Source: Spizellomyces sp. 'palustris' (Eukaryota > Chytridiomycota > Chytridiomycetes > Spizellomycetales > Spizellomycetaceae). Taken from it: 64,000 nt of DNA. Positions 34,633 to 48,479 of the stretch are shown here, piece after piece. A program made the position numbers and the translations under genes. Numbering within the stretch: the first letter of the stretch is position 1; every line of letters starts with the position of its first letter. The notes beneath the pieces were generated by a model, which was not told the DNA's origin, ran no database searches, and saw only the letters and a list, made by a program, of their open reading frames with translations. The stretch lies in contig QEAR01000006.1 in the NCBI GenBank assembly GCA_006535965.1, positions 67,959-131,958 on the forward strand, in the 5' to 3' direction.

Positions 34633-35162
34633 GGCAGTGCATGCAAGCAGGCAGGCACAACAAATAACGTGCTCCTACAGGCCAGCAGGACAATTGCACT
34701 GCCACTGCGCTTTGAATGTAAACGAGGGAGGTGACTAAAGACGATCGCTATCCAGTTTTTCAATCGTCCACAGATTAGAGTTAAATTGAAAGGCTGGAGA
34801 TTCAGGTGTGAGGAACTTTCAACGTGCGGAAAAACGAAAAGGATGTTTTCATAAATGCTATGAGCGTCAATTTCAATAGTGTGTGACAGATAAAAGGATG
34901 AAAACGTTCAGGAGCCTGACGGATTGTTGTCGGTATCCTCGTCGTCGTCGTCGTCGTTGCGTGTGGCAATGCCTGGTGGGAGCAAAGGTGTTCTTTTCAC
35001 CCTGACTAATGGGTTAACCTGCTTCACACACGAAACCTTCTTGAAGCATGGCGCGGGTCAAAATCTAATTGGGAAAGTCGTCCAACATGGCGGACCGCGC
35101 CCATAACACGTGATACTTTATTATGCTTAAGTGATATGGTAAGCAATGTGATAAGCTCAAGT
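34633..35162. other. Intergenic region, GH26 promoter side and PUF6 3' end, with (GTC)n
   Basis: 530 bp between two - strand genes. Contains a short trinucleotide repeat at 34937-34957 and a short + strand open frame that I do not believe. Nothing else recognised. Confidence 0.35.
34937..34957. repeat. Trinucleotide microsatellite (CTCGTCGTC...)n
   Basis: Six to seven tandem copies of the GTC/CGT unit, upstream of the GH26 gene. Likely simple-sequence repeat. Confidence 0.7.
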
Positions 35163-37572
35163 CTAACTTTCCATCTCCCGCAATTTCAATAACAAGATTT
35201 CTATCCCTGTCTTTGACCCTCCTTTGCCCTCCGTGTTTGGCTTGCCCGTCTTTCGTTTTCTTTTCCCAGAAACATCTTCGTCTTCCTGACTTGACGATAC
35301 CTTTGCAAGGTTAGCCTGCACTTTTTGGTCCACCTCCTCGATCAGGCCAGCCTCACTATGAACAGCATCTATAACCAGGCGTTGGGCCTCATTGCCACCT
35401 GCCTCAACCAACGCAACAAACACAAATGCAGTGCCACTGGTCCGTTTGGGATCTACTGCACAGTGCCGAAGCCAGTAGGCAACGTTCGGAGCCACGCGTT
35501 TGGCCAGGGCGGTTGCGAATTCCAGTGAACCCTTATATTCATCTTCACCATTTGGGACCTTTTTCCGAGGTGCTACAAGATTCTTCAGGACGGAAGTAGC
35601 TTTTCGGTGGACCAAGACATGCTGCGATAGATCAATGCCCTCTTCTTGCTGCTTCGCCAACACTGCATCGGCTTTCATTTTCTTTATGACATTGACGGGT
35701 CCAGACTCTGTATCAACGAGTCCACTAGCACCATCACGACCTTCGGTCAATGAAGCAATGGCTTCGACCAAAGCCGTTTTATCGCCTGTTGTAAGCCAAT
35801 AGAATCAGCGTTTGAACTGATAAATCTAACAATGAAGCTCACTTGGATTACCTTCGGCTCGAATCACTGTCTCCATCAGCACAATGCTACCGTCTCCATC
35901 CCTTATCAGCTCAGCACACCGTTGCTCCACGGTTTGGATCAGTGGGGGGCTAAAGGCTTTTAACAATTGTTCTCTACGGACTTTATCATCCTTTTTACTC
36001 GTTCGCACACGTATCGGATCCAGAGCTTCTAGCTCATCGATAACGTATCCCGGTTGGAGCTTTCTATTCCTCCCGCATAAAAGGTAAAGCGCAACTCTGC
36101 TACCAACTCGGTCTCGCAACAAATCCCCAAACGCTTCCCCGGGACCTAGGCCATCGGTAACCAGCTCTCCAATAATGGCCTTTTCTATCAAGACGGTATC
36201 GTCCACAGAGTCGAAGATGGTGAACAAGACCGTATGTCCGTATTGTTCTCGTGCAACCTTGCCAATAAACCCCTTAAATGACTTCACGATATGTTTCCGG
36301 TCTTTAGGACCGGCATAGAGAATGCAGCGCTGAGCAACTCTCGCTCCTTCTCTTGTGTGCAAGATGGAGACGAGGTGGTCTTTCAGAAGCTCTACCATAT
36401 CCGCAATGTTCTTTTCTTCTGCATATGTAAGATATTCCAAGATTGCACGGTGCACAATAGACAGATGGCTGATGTTGGTGAAGCCTTTTTCCAAAACAGA
36501 GTTGAGCACCTCTCGCAGGTGCTTGACGATCCCAGCCTTTTTATGAGGATTTTCTGCAATCAGAGTCTCAATGTCTCGTCCGCCACCATTCTACATGAGG
36601 TCGCACATATGAGTTAATGCCATCATTTCAGTGGACGTCAACCATACTACGAACGCAAACCTTGAAAAGTGCAAATTCCGGTCCATAGAACTCTTCAAGA
36701 AGCGAACTCCGCTGTTGACTATTGGCAAACTGTGAGTAAGCCTCCTCCAGAACTACGGCCGCCTCCCGGTGACGAATGAGTTTTCGGATCTTTCCATGGA
36801 AGTCTTTGATGACATGATTGCGATATTCTGCGCTACAGTAATTTAGGATCTTTGAGATAATAAACCGACCGTAGGAGCTCTGCGAAACTGCAGCATAATG
36901 TCCTTTAAGTTCTGCTGCAATTGCATCGCGTTGAGCTCGATTTCCGTATTTCAGTGCGCACTGAACAATGCGACTTGCATCGTGCTTGAAGATAATCTAG
37001 ACGTAAAATATGCCATCAATGTGCTGCCGTGGAAACGTCAATGACGAGATGACATACATCATGTACTTTGCCTTTGATGAGTGCCATCAATTCCTCCATC
37101 TGTTTCTGACGTTCGCCTTCATCAAGCTTCTTTTGCCTGAGCTTCTCCCATATTCTCTTTGCCTGCTGTATCAGGGTCGCATTGGGTTTATGTGCTTTTC
37201 GTTCGAGGAGAAGGCTTTTCTGCTCTGCCCTATTCTTGCGCTGCTTTTCTTCCGCTGCAAGCCAATTTTTCAGCCCGTGCCAGCGAGCCAAGATACACTG
37301 TCTTCATACTGACCTTCCGGATCAAGCTTCAGTCGTTTCGAAACGGGAGGGTCTGGTATACCGTCGTTTTCCTCTTCATCATCGATCATATCGTCACCAT
37401 TTTGGGATTGTCCCTCAGCCTCTTCCCACCATTCTTCTTGGTCAGATCCTTCACTTAACGACTCGGAATCGTTTCGCGGCTCACTAGAAATTGCGACCGA
37501 AGCTTGCTTCAACGGCTTGCTCTTGCGAGTCTCTTTGCTTGACGTGTCCTGTCTGTTCTTTCTCTTTTGCAT
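35163..37572 (-). CDS. PUF6 / PUM3 nucleolar Pumilio-like protein
   Basis: Divergent PUF-repeat protein of the Puf6/PUM3 family, working in 60S ribosome assembly and rRNA/mRNA binding in the nucleolus. Five exons: 37314-37572, 37067-37254, 36661-36996, 35843-36590, 35163-35785; 717 aa with consistent phases. The N-terminus is acidic and basic (nucleolar type). The family block IWEKLRQKK ... MEELMALIKGK then IIFKHDASRIVQCALKYGN begins the repeats. Further repeats include SSYGRFIISKILNYC, HREAAVVLEEAYS, HTREGARVAQRCILYAGPK and EQYGHTVLFTIFDSVDDT. The C-terminal CPL region follows and the tail is Lys-rich. Matches the order seen in human PUM3. Tandem with GH26 on the - strand. Confidence 0.92.
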
Positions 37573-38454
37573 GTTCTTACTTTCTCGTCCGATAATGGAT
37601 ATGTGAAAGGTGAGCCTGCCCGTAAACGAAAAATACTTCAGATGGGGCTTAGGCCGCTTAGGTAAACGCTACATTGGAATGTAGAAACATCCATTGAAGC
37701 CAAAGCCAGATGGAGCCACATTGATCTGCGAAAGCAACTCGAGCGTTTTCGTCAAGGTCTGGTGCATCATTTGCAACATTATCATCAACATTACTTGACA
37801 GCCATCTCTATAAAAGTAAAGGAATGCAACTGCCACTCTTTGGAAAACCTATCTGCTTGTGATTTGGTCTTGGAATCATAAAAGATATTTACATTTTACA
37901 TATTGTTGGGTTACACTTTACCTTCGTCAAGATATGTAGGACGACAGGTACCAAGTCGGCTTGTAGCTAGACGGCCTCAATGTATAGCTGAACTATAGTA
38001 CACGTCGTGAAATTAGGGTAGGTTGGTTAAATTTGGAGATACGAGCAGCCCGGAGGGAGAAATTCCCGACGGTAGTGGATATTTTCCCGTTCAAGATTGT
38101 GCGTAGGGGAATATGCTACAGCTGCTATCCTGCGGCCTTGTACAGCTAATACATGACGATATAAATCCTTCTGCACCATTTTGACGATGCGGCCAAGGGC
38201 AAGCACCTGCTCTGTGTTTTCAACTTTGAGCCTGCGTCTGCTACAGCTGTACTATTAAACCCGACGCGTCGTCGGGAGGGCAAGCAGGCAGCTGGTTTAG
38301 AAGACCCGCAACACATGACATGTCACAATATGGGTCAAAAGAATAGGAATACGTTGACGGGAGAAAGTTGGGACTCTGAGAAAACTAAGAAAACGGAAGG
38401 GGGAGACGCGTCCGCCGTTCCCTCCACCCTCAACGGCAGCTGTACCTCATCACC
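37573..38454. promoter_or_regulatory. Divergent intergenic region, PUF6 / GH5
   Basis: About 880 bp between divergent genes. The + strand ATG at 38455 follows a CT/CA-rich stretch. An ACGCGT dyad (MluI-box type) is present near 38263, of unknown relevance. No gene recognised. Confidence 0.35.
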
Positions 38455-41400
38455 ATGGACATTCCAACAAACAACCTGTCGGCTCGCAACTCTAAAAACG
38501 AACCTACAGCTACCCCCGAGAGGAATGGGGGAACCTTACCACCGGAAAGCGCACATGAGTGGACTGGGTGTATCCGTTCTAATAGGGGTCAATTTCGGGA
38601 TGAACATGGTCGGACCTTGCATCTTCGTGGCGTCAATGTCTCCGGAAACTCGAAGCTGCCCACCAATCCTCCAGGTTCAACTCATTTAAAAGAAGGATTC
38701 TTTGAGCACAAACATGTTTCCTTTGTGGGAAGGCCGTTTCCTCTTGAAGAAGCGGACGAGCACTTTGGTCGGTTGCGAGCTTGGGGACTGACCTTTGTGA
38801 GGCTTTTGGTGCCATGGGAAGCCCTAGGTATGCAAGCAGCTTAATCCAATAACTGTATGAGATCCAAATACTTAACGTTTATGTGGGTAGAACACGAGGG
38901 ACCTGGAATATACGACGAGGACTACATCGATTACTTGATCAAAGTCTTGGAGAGGGCATCCCGTTTCGGTATCAAGTGCTTTATAGGTAGTGTATGGGTC
39001 CCATTGGGCTGACTATTTTAGATTGGACGATTGCTTACGGTTTTGTTCAGATCCGCATCAGGATACGGTATAGTAACTCATACATCAGCCATCATTGTCT
39101 GAAGACCTTATCCTCGTTCATTTAGTGGAGCAGATTCTCCGGTGGTTCTGGAGCTCCCGGGTGGACATTTGAAGTTGCTGGACTAGATTTGAGCAAGTTC
39201 ATGGAAACCGGGGCCGCGTATGTCCATCAGTCTGCTCGACCTACTGATAGCGGGCATACCGCTTGGCCGACCAATTATCAAAAACTGGCTTCGGCAACCA
39301 TGTTTACTATTTTTTTCGGTGGTGCCATCTTCGCCCCGGACGCAAAGTACCAAGATGAACACATGCAAGAGTTTCTGCAGAGACATTTCTGCGCATGTTA
39401 CCGACATTTGGCCGAGTGAGTTGTTGATTCGTATGCTTGGCCTGAAAAGGCACGAAGTCTATAATTAATCAAAATGACACACAGACGGTTACAGCACCTG
39501 AGCATAGTAACGGGATTTGAGGTCATCAATGAACCACACTTTGGATATATTGGCCTTAAATCTCTCCATCACTTTGACCCACTGAAAGACTTGCATTTTG
39601 GAGATGCTCCTTCAGCGTTGCAATCTATGGCATTGGGATCGGGCATTCCGCAGGTCAGTCTGCCAAGGTCATATGCGGCTTACACGGCTTTCTACCTTTT
39701 GGGGAAATAAAGAGTCACATTCTCACTTTCTCACACTTACAGGAAGTCGATGTGTGGGTAAAAAGCTGGCCTTGGCCGACACGTAAAAATCATAAGCGAG
39801 TCATTAATCCAGGCAAAGCGTCTGTATGGTTGCCTGGGAGAGAATGCATCTGGTGCGGCCTACATTCGTGGTCAACGATTTGTTTCCGGTATTTATATTT
39901 TTACATTGATAGGAGGCAGCATGGGGTGTGGGACATTGTAGATGGACAACCTCGTGCGTTGGTTCCCGATTACTTCACAAAACGGCGGGACGGGAGACTC
40001 GTCAATTTTGGTCGGGATTGCTATCTTCCTCTAATAAAACGCTACACAACGGAGATCCTCAGCGTCAACCCAGATTTACTCGTATATTTTGAGCCTATTC
40101 CGAATGAAGATCCACCTGAACTGAGCCCTGAGGATGATAGTCCTCAATTGGTTTATTCACCACATTGGTATGACCTAAAGGCACTATTCAACAAGGTAAG
40201 AAAAGCTATTCATGGCTTGTTTTTGAGTGACGCTAATGGAGAGCAATGCTTTCGTAGTCGTTCAACAGCTTGATTACCCACGATGTGCAAGGCCTCAGTC
40301 GGGTATGGTATATTCTCCGAAGTTCCCAATTGTGGAAATACTTGTATGCTAAATTGCGTCTATGCGCTCCTGTCTTGGCTAGGGAACAAAAAACGTTTTG
40401 AATGCGACATATTTTGGTGTAACAGGAGCAAACAAAAACTACAAAGGCCAGATCCGTAATATTGTGCGAACTGGACGTAAACGTGTAGGAGATAAACCAG
40501 TATTGTTTGGCGAATGTGGGATTCCTATGGATATGAACGAAAAGAAGGTGTGAAAATTCATGTGGTGCTACTTCTTCTATCTCCTAATGGGAATATTTTC
40601 GTTTCCGAAGGCTTTCGAAACAGGTGATTATACTCATCATACAAACTTCCTGGACGCGATGATAAATGCTATGGAGGTAAACCTCTGTCAACAAGTGCGC
40701 CCAGTGTCTGGTTTCAATAATTCTCACTACTGCTGATCAATAAGGCTAGTCTTGTGAACTTCACCTTGTGGAATTATAATCCGCACAATGATAATATATG
40801 GGGCGATCATTGGAATGGGGAAGACTTCTCCATATATTCACCGGAACCCTCACGTGCGGGATCAAGAGCGGGATCACGCCCAAATTCGCGCTTGGCTTTG
40901 CATTCCTCAGAAAATTTATTGGAGAGGAACGGCGATGCAGCCTCAGAAGATGATCCACATCAATCCCTCCAGACACCCACTGCTTCCGACAAACCAGATC
41001 CACCCCCAACGCCAAGTACTCCGATCACTCCTTTTGATATTACGGACGTGTATTTCAGGGAAGGTGATCACAACCATCATCATCATGTGGGGGGAAGAGC
41101 TTTGGACGCAGTCATTCGGCCTTATGCAGCGAAGGTTGCGGGAGAACCAATTACGATGCACTTCAATTTGAAGAATTTGGAATTCAAATTGGTTTTCACT
41201 ACCGACGGGTACAAACCGGCTACAGTACTAGCTTGCAAAGAGAAAGCCGAAACGGCCAAAATTTGCGGCGCCGTGGATGAAGGTGCCGGACAGTGGGATT
41301 CACTTGCCTACGTCACCGAAATATTTGTTCCATCCTACCATTATGGAGACATGGATCGTCTTTCTGTTGAAGTCTCTGATGGCGAATGGAAGTATGTCCG

Positions 41401-41638
41401 GGAACGCCAAACGCTGTATTGGTGTTATGACGCTACCTACCGATCACAATCAACTTCTAGAAGCGCTGGTCAATTTTTGTGGTCCATGTTTTTTGGTCAA
41501 CATGCTGATACAGCCAGTGATCGAAAGGTAACCCATACTATCAGTATGGGCCCACCCAAAAATGAGCTGGAACTCTCGAGGTCCTGGATCACCAATCTCT
41601 GGAAGTGGACGATGGGATGGGTGACCGGATGGAAATAG
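38455..41638 (+). CDS. GH5 steryl-beta-glucosidase / endoglycoceramidase-type hydrolase (Egh1/EGCrP2-like)
   Basis: Glycosidase of the fungal GH5_12-like group that removes glucose from ergosteryl glucoside or glucosylceramide (yeast Egh1, Cryptococcus EGCrP2). Eleven exons: 38455-38827, 38891-38986, 39051-39067, 39126-39415, 39485-39653, 39743-39852, 39913-40195, 40258-40302, 40383-40547, 40611-40676, 40745-41638; 835 aa, every phase fits. Visible blocks: LHLRGVNVSGNSKLP, FVRLLVPWEALEHEGPG, DPHQDTWSRFSGGSGAPGW, acid/base Glu in FEVINEPHFGY, YSPHWYDL, nucleophile in LFGECGIPMD, FTLWNYNPHNDN. A Ser/Pro-rich insert then precedes a C-terminal beta-sandwich domain (LEFKLVFTTDGYKPATVL). Exon 3 is a 17-nt microexon coding PHQDT. 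Subfamily choice is from motifs only. Confidence 0.9.
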
Positions 41639-41870
41639 GAGTTATTGGACCAAGCTATAGATAGATTTAGGTAGCAAGGGTGATTAGTCAGCAGCGGAGA
41701 GTTGGGGTCGTCTGACGCAACTCATAAATCGAGGGGATATGGGTGAGGCGCAAGAGGCAGACAATCGTCTGGTCAATAAAAAGGTTGCCAAGAAGGGTAG
41801 CGTACGTGCCGCGGTCAGGGCCTGATACCTGGTTTGCTCTTCCTACCAGATTTCAAAATTGATACCATCC

Positions 41871-42986
41871 ATGAGCGGAGCAAATTCACAGCCCAAGTTT
41901 GAGGAGCTGGCCGCCAAGTCTGAGCAGCTTGCAGCGGCCAAAGGACGACGCATTTCCCAAGCCAGCAAACCTTTTGTTAATCAGATACATGTTCCCCCAG
42001 TCCCTGTCGTGGGTCCTCCTGCTGAAGGATCCTACTACTGGATACCAGTGCCTGCAGTTTTGCATCAAGGAATTCCTCAAATGCACTATAGTAACAGGAA
42101 TGTAACCCCCTACAATTTGGGGCGAATCAGGGAGCATGGCCCACATGGGCAGCGACCGGACTTTCCCCCTCCCACCGTACTTGCTCGAAGGCTTTCGGCG
42201 CCAGGGCGCCTAGCGGCTCTTGCGGACGCTCGCCCTTCCCATGATAACCGACCAGGTGCCGTTGAACCGGCAAGTATGGGTCCGAGCGCATATATCTCCG
42301 GGCAACGTCGCTTTTCCCTGGCTGCACCTATTATGCCCGGAAATCCGTACTTTTTTGCATATTCTCCTGCGGCGGAAAATCCATACATTCCGACATATGG
42401 GCGCTATTCCAATGCGGGACCTGCTCTTTTCCTACCATACGAACCAACTCGTACCCTTACAGTTCCTGCCGCAGTAAATTCGAAGCGCAAAACAAGCACA
42501 CGGCAATCTCACACGACGCCCACGCCGAATGCAGAAGATGCTTCTCAACAAACAACGGAAAAGAAATCGGCAATTTTACTTACAGAAAAACAGGCAGTGG
42601 AAGAAGTCAAACTCATCGAGACGGCAAAAGGATGGAAGCTCCAAGCCAAATTACCAGGATTCACAAAGCACGACTTGTGCGTGCTGCTCATTCATGACCC
42701 GCAAGTAGCCCGGCCTAACGGCGATCCAAATGATCCTCTAATACTACCAGTAGCGGCAGCCCGGGGCGACGGCGTCCGTAATTGTGCAATCTACCTCGAG
42801 GCTATGCGGATTACGACATGGACTGACAAAAAGGGCCAACCTCATAAGCAGGTAACTAGTGCACAAAAGATTGTCCCCCTTGGAAACAACCCTGCGTTGA
42901 TCGGGTCGCTGTGGGTTGGTGATATGGTAAAAGATGTTGTCCAAATAGGTTTGGATAAGGCCTCAGCTATCAGTATCTCGGGATGA
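41871..42986 (+). CDS. Uncharacterised protein, possible alpha-crystallin-like C-terminal fold
   Basis: Single-exon frame of 371 codons from the ATG at 41871. The first 190 residues are Pro/Ala/Tyr-rich, low-complexity and probably disordered. A Thr/Ser/Gln-rich linker follows. The last 110 residues look folded: EVKLIETAKGWKLQAKLPGF, TKHDLCVLLIHD, then CAIYLEAMRITTWTD and KIVPLG ... VVQIGLDKA. The spacing of LPGF and a late strand pair is reminiscent of Hsp20/alpha-crystallin domains, but this is weak. I do not recognise a named family. No signal peptide or membrane helix. Confidence 0.6.
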   Translation: MSGANSQPKFEELAAKSEQLAAAKGRRISQASKPFVNQIHVPPVPVVGPPAEGSYYWIPVPAVLHQGIPQMHYSNRNVTPYNLGRIREHGPHGQRPDFPPPTVLARRLSAPGRLAALADARPSHDNRPGAVEPASMGPSAYISGQRRFSLAAPIMPGNPYFFAYSPAAENPYIPTYGRYSNAGPALFLPYEPTRTLTVPAAVNSKRKTSTRQSHTTPTPNAEDASQQTTEKKSAILLTEKQAVEEVKLIETAKGWKLQAKLPGFTKHDLCVLLIHDPQVARPNGDPNDPLILPVAAARGDGVRNCAIYLEAMRITTWTDKKGQPHKQVTSAQKIVPLGNNPALIGSLWVGDMVKDVVQIGLDKASAISISG

Positions 42987-43130
42987 TTCTACGGTGGTAT
43001 AGTTTAGATAGATGGGCAACTTGTGTATTTTTGGCAGTAAGCTAGGATTAGACCGAATTGTACAAGTCGTTGAGCCTACACAGAAGTACATCTGCCTTTC
43101 GCGTCCTCATCCTTCCTTGTCTACGGAGAC

Positions 43131-45553
43131 TTAAGCACGTCTAACCTCCATGAGAGCAATTTGATTATTAAGTGCATGAACATCCTGGCTGATTCGCTGC
43201 CGTATTTGTGCAGCATCGTTGGGTGAGTTGATGGTATATGGATACACGGGGGGATACGGCATCATCGGGGACATTGGTTGCTCGTGCCTGCAAAACTTCT
43301 GTTACAGACTGTAATAATATTGTTGGTCAACCGCTAAAATCTCACCATTGAGGATACCACATTTCTGGAACCATCCTTGGTTGATTGCTGAAAACAAAGC
43401 AGATGAGCATTACGCATGATGCAAAGGCCTAAAGAAGGAACCAACTTTGGCGAGAGCATGGCACCACTGCTAGGCATTGTGCGCGATGCAGCTTGTGGCG
43501 GATGCGTTGAATATCTGGATGGAGATGCGTTCATGGGTAAATTGCCGACCTTCCGTTCTGCGGGCGATCGCTTGAGCTTGGACTCGGATCTTGCAACCTT
43601 CGATCCCTTTCCGCCGCGAGCGTTTGAAGCAGGGATCGATCCATGCAGTCCCCTTCCTGTTTGATTCGTTTGGCCGCTGATTGCGTGTTTCACTGATGGC
43701 CCTTCTGGTGATGCATGGTTTGTATAGGAGCTGGCCACCTGCGCTATCTGCGGAAGATGCACCCCAGAATGCACTCCAAACTCTTCTTCATGCGGTCGTG
43801 CGATCTCGCCTTGTGACAACATAGCTTTCAGATACTCATTTTCCCTTCGAAGCTGATCAATCTCCCTTTTCAAGTTATTGACAACTTCATCGCGGGGCTC
43901 TATGTGCATGGCTGGCCGATTTTGAATGCGTTTTGCTCTTTGTGCATAACGTAGCGTTTTCAGCGTTTCATTTGAATGGTGCGGCGAAGGAGAGATGCAT
44001 GCTATCATCAGCGCCAAGCCGCTGCCGCCCAAGGAGTCAGCGAGGAGACGTGTTAAGTTCGAATCTCGGTACGGGATGTGACCGTTTCGTTTGCGAGGAT
44101 CTGAAAGCGCGGATATGCAGTTTCCTAAAACCCAAACGAAGAAGTCCAAGGTCTTAGGAAATACGTAGCTGATCCGACAGCACATCACAAGCGTACCTAA
44201 TGTTAGAAGACTTTTATTAATGTTGAAAGTTTCAGTGAGCATATCGCCGGTTGTTTTTGATTCTTTGACTTTCTCGCTACCTACAACAACCTCCACTGTA
44301 AGTACGATATGACGGTGGTATCACATATATGCACGTACCAGCCAAATCGACAAAGCTAATTTTCCCATGTTGGCGCAACGGCAAACCACCTTCCGGGTCT
44401 GCACGCTCACTGTCAATGTACAATGTCATCATTGCATGACTTCGGGAAGAATACTCATTGAGCTGGTGCGCACGTGTGGTCCGATTGCGCAGACCTGTAT
44501 GGTACCCATTGGGAATTAACTCGTATATCGACTGAGGCGAAGTCAAATTCAAGTACCTTCTTGTAGAACTGCTACACAGTCGCCTAGCGAATGACAGTCT
44601 AATACTAATAGATTCTCGACATAAAACCCTCGTGAAGAGGAGTATCTCACAGTGAGAGATGATGCGGTTGAAGGGCTCAGTAGATCATGTACCTATAATG
44701 TTCTTTTAAATTAACTCATATTTTTCGGGTTTTTGAATGGCAAACATCATCGTACGTGTTCGTTGTATATCTCCAGGTAGGCGGCCCGGACAGTATATGT
44801 AACATCGGGACGTGCGCTGATTTGAGCAAACAAGAATTGCAGAGCACGAAGTATTATCCCGCTTCGGTCCAGATCCATTTCTGCACCAGGTGGTCCAGTC
44901 ATAGTAAAGCTTTTTCCGCTACCAGTTTGTCCAAACGCAAAGACAGTCGTTGCATATCTTATTGATCGTTCTGTTAGCAGACAACCGGAGATCCGAACGG
45001 ATGCGCTTCGACTTACCCATCCAGTGCCCGGATCACCAAATCCTTCACCCCAGACTTTTCAAATACATCCGCCTGCAAACAATTCCCGTCAAAGATTTGG
45101 TCGAATGTCAGCTGTCTTCTTTCACCGTTTGCCGTGATCATCTGTTGCATTTTAACTCAATGTTGTGGCCAGCTTCCCAAGTATCAACTCAATTGTACCT
45201 GCAGAGTTTGGCGATCTTCCCCACATATAACTATTTCCTTACTTCCAGGGCGTTTTGATGCGCTAGACAGCGGCCGAAAGCTGGCAGAAAACCGTTGATA
45301 AGAAACCCGCACGTTGCTGTCCGCGCTGATCCACCTACCGAACCACCACATGGATATTTTCGTCTGTTGCTGAGTTTGCAGAGTGGGTGGTAAAAGCACT
45401 GTAGTGACTGCTACTTGTTGACCTTGCTGTGTCCGTCAAGTTGCCTCGATAGTTGACGTACGGAGAGGATGTGGCGTGTGTATAGTGGCCATCTCTAGGT
45501 GACGAGGCGGCGGGGCTGCCACTTGGCAGATGATTGAAATGGGCAGGGTCCAT
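43131..45553 (-). CDS. Kinesin motor protein, KIF12-like (kinesin-16)
   Basis: Microtubule plus-end motor, probably linked to the cilium or basal body. Motor domain is N-terminal and split over several exons: VVVR-FRPLSSASKRPGS, RRQLTFDQIFDGN, P-loop FGQTGSGKSFTMTGPPG, YLEIYNEHVHDLLSP, switch I NEYSSRSHAMMTLY, switch II FVDLAG-SEKVKES, then NINKSLLTLG-NCISALSD, HIPYRDSNLTRLLADSLGGS and KTLRYAQRAKRIQNRP. The last blocks resemble human KIF12 closely. A coiled coil follows (REIDQLRRENEYLKAML). The tail is basic and ends in an exon reading YPYTINSPNDAAQIRQRISQ then ALMEVRRA, stop at 43131. To keep this tail in frame the preceding donor must be AA|GTTGGT near 43445. About 770 aa expected. Confidence 0.85.
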
Positions 45554-45774
45554 GCTTTGATCATGGTGGACTTCAGATAAGTGGGTGGGTGATTATCGCA
45601 TTGGCTGGCGGTTGGGTAGCATTATTACAAGGATTGCGTTCGTTGGACGGAAATGACGAGCCTCAGTCGGAGAGTTGCTTACACAAACATTCTCACGTGT
45701 TAGATTTGCCCTTATTGCGCACCAGATCTCTTCGAGCAGGATTGACATTTGGTTAACCTGTCAGCGGAACACAA

Positions 45775-46589
45775 ATGTCCTGTATTTTCTGTAAGGTACG
45801 TGTACGAACCAAGTTTCTTCAGTGTAAAGAGAATGCAGATGCAGTTGGAGGGAGCAAATACTGTTGGGTTCTCTTAGTACTTTGATGAACGCGCCGGCTC
45901 ACACGATGACTGGAATGCCAGATCGTAGCAAAGGAGATTAATACAGACATTGTCTATGAGGTATTTGGAAAGCAATAATGACGATATATTGGGCAGGTCC
46001 TTTCTACCACAGCATATCTCCGTGCAACCTAGGATGACCTTACGGTGGCGTTTGCAGACCTCTATCCTGCTGCCCGTGTAAGCCTGTAACCATTGCAATG
46101 CAGCTCTAGAATGAAATCTGATTGGAAAAGAACTGCTCCTCTACAGGTTCATTACCTCGTAATCCCAAAGCGTCATGTGAAAAACTGCAATGCAGTTGAA
46201 GGTTCCGATGTTGCCTTGAGTACGAGAGCCTTGGTTAACATCTGGGCCATATCGCAATTAAACAAACAGCACTTCCTTCCAGTTAGCCACATGAAGGAGG
46301 TCGGCGAAAGCTTAATCAAGGATAAACTGATGCCCGATGAGCAGTACCGGTGGGAGATAGAGATAAGCGAAAATGGTCACAAAGTTCTGACAAGTTTCTT
46401 CCCATCCGCAGTCTGGGATTTACCAAACCGCCTTTCAACTCTGTGCCTCACCTCCATTTACATTGTCTCTCTGAGCCCCTGACAACTAATTTCTTACGAG
46501 GTTTGTTCCTGAAAGGCTACTTCTTCCAAGAACCAGGGGAATTGGCAGAAAGGTTACAATCTGCAGAGTCGACAAACTCGAACCTTTGA
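45775..46589 (+). CDS. HINT3-like HIT-domain nucleotide hydrolase
   Basis: Histidine-triad protein expected to hydrolyse nucleoside phosphoramidates or acyl-adenylates. Six small exons: 45775-45795, 45934-45960, 46033-46077, 46147-46219, 46283-46349, 46412-46589; 411 nt or 136 aa. Reads MSCIFCK-EINTDIVYE-DDLTVAFADLYPAAR-VHYLVIPKRHVKNCNAV. Then DVALISHMKEVGESLI, GFTKPPFNSVPHLHLHCL with the HxHxH triad, and a C-terminal helix (LAERLQSAES). The tail and the GFTKPPFNSVPHLHLH block are HINT3-type. The first three exons are 21, 27 and 45 nt, so the N-terminus is invisible without splicing. Divergent from the kinesin over 221 bp. Confidence 0.92.
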
Positions 46590-46897
46590 GCGACATCCCT
46601 GGCTATATTTCAATGTAGAGTAGGCCTAGTGGTCCTTGTACTTTTAATTTCAATTCATCGTGTTAGTGCATCGTAGCGGCAGACCACAAATTGTTGCAAT
46701 CACAAGAACTGGTCGCTGTGAGGATCGGCAAACTAACACAACCATATATTACTACATCTGCTCCTCAAAATTCCGATATGCACAATCTATTGACAAGGTA
46801 AAAAGAAAACGGAGGGTACGGATGCAGACGACCCGCAAGAAAGACATCCGCGAGCAATTTTAGGGAAAAGATCCGCAAGGGGAATCGATCAAAGGAA
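46590..46897. other. Convergent 3' intergenic region
   Basis: 308 bp between the HINT3-like and Ran genes, convergent. Expected 3' UTRs. No feature seen. Confidence 0.4.
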
Positions 46898-48314
<1,417 letters not shown>

Positions 48315-48425
48315 TCAATGATCGCACATAACTCTGCCGCCTTTTAAAAAAAGCGCGCAGTTCTTGTCGACGATCCATCATCTCATTGGAAAGGTACTTA
48401 CTCTTTCGAACGAAAGTATGTTAAG

Positions 48426-48479
48426 GGATGGCGGATGGATGGATGGATGGATACTCGTGCGGATGGCCGGATGGATGGT
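48426..48479. repeat. GGAT tetranucleotide microsatellite
   Basis: Imperfect GGAT/ATGG tandem repeat about 200 bp upstream of the Ran start. An oppositely oriented copy lies at 50609-50638. Confidence 0.75.

Noticed and set aside
34966-35106. Short + strand frame beginning MPGGSKGVLFTLTNG
   Set aside because: 46 codons, no homologous motif, no splice context; most likely upstream sequence of the GH26 gene.
44045-44065. GTTCGAATC B-box-like sequence
   Set aside because: It is the kinesin coding sequence for YRDSNLTRLL on the - strand; no cloverleaf can be drawn.
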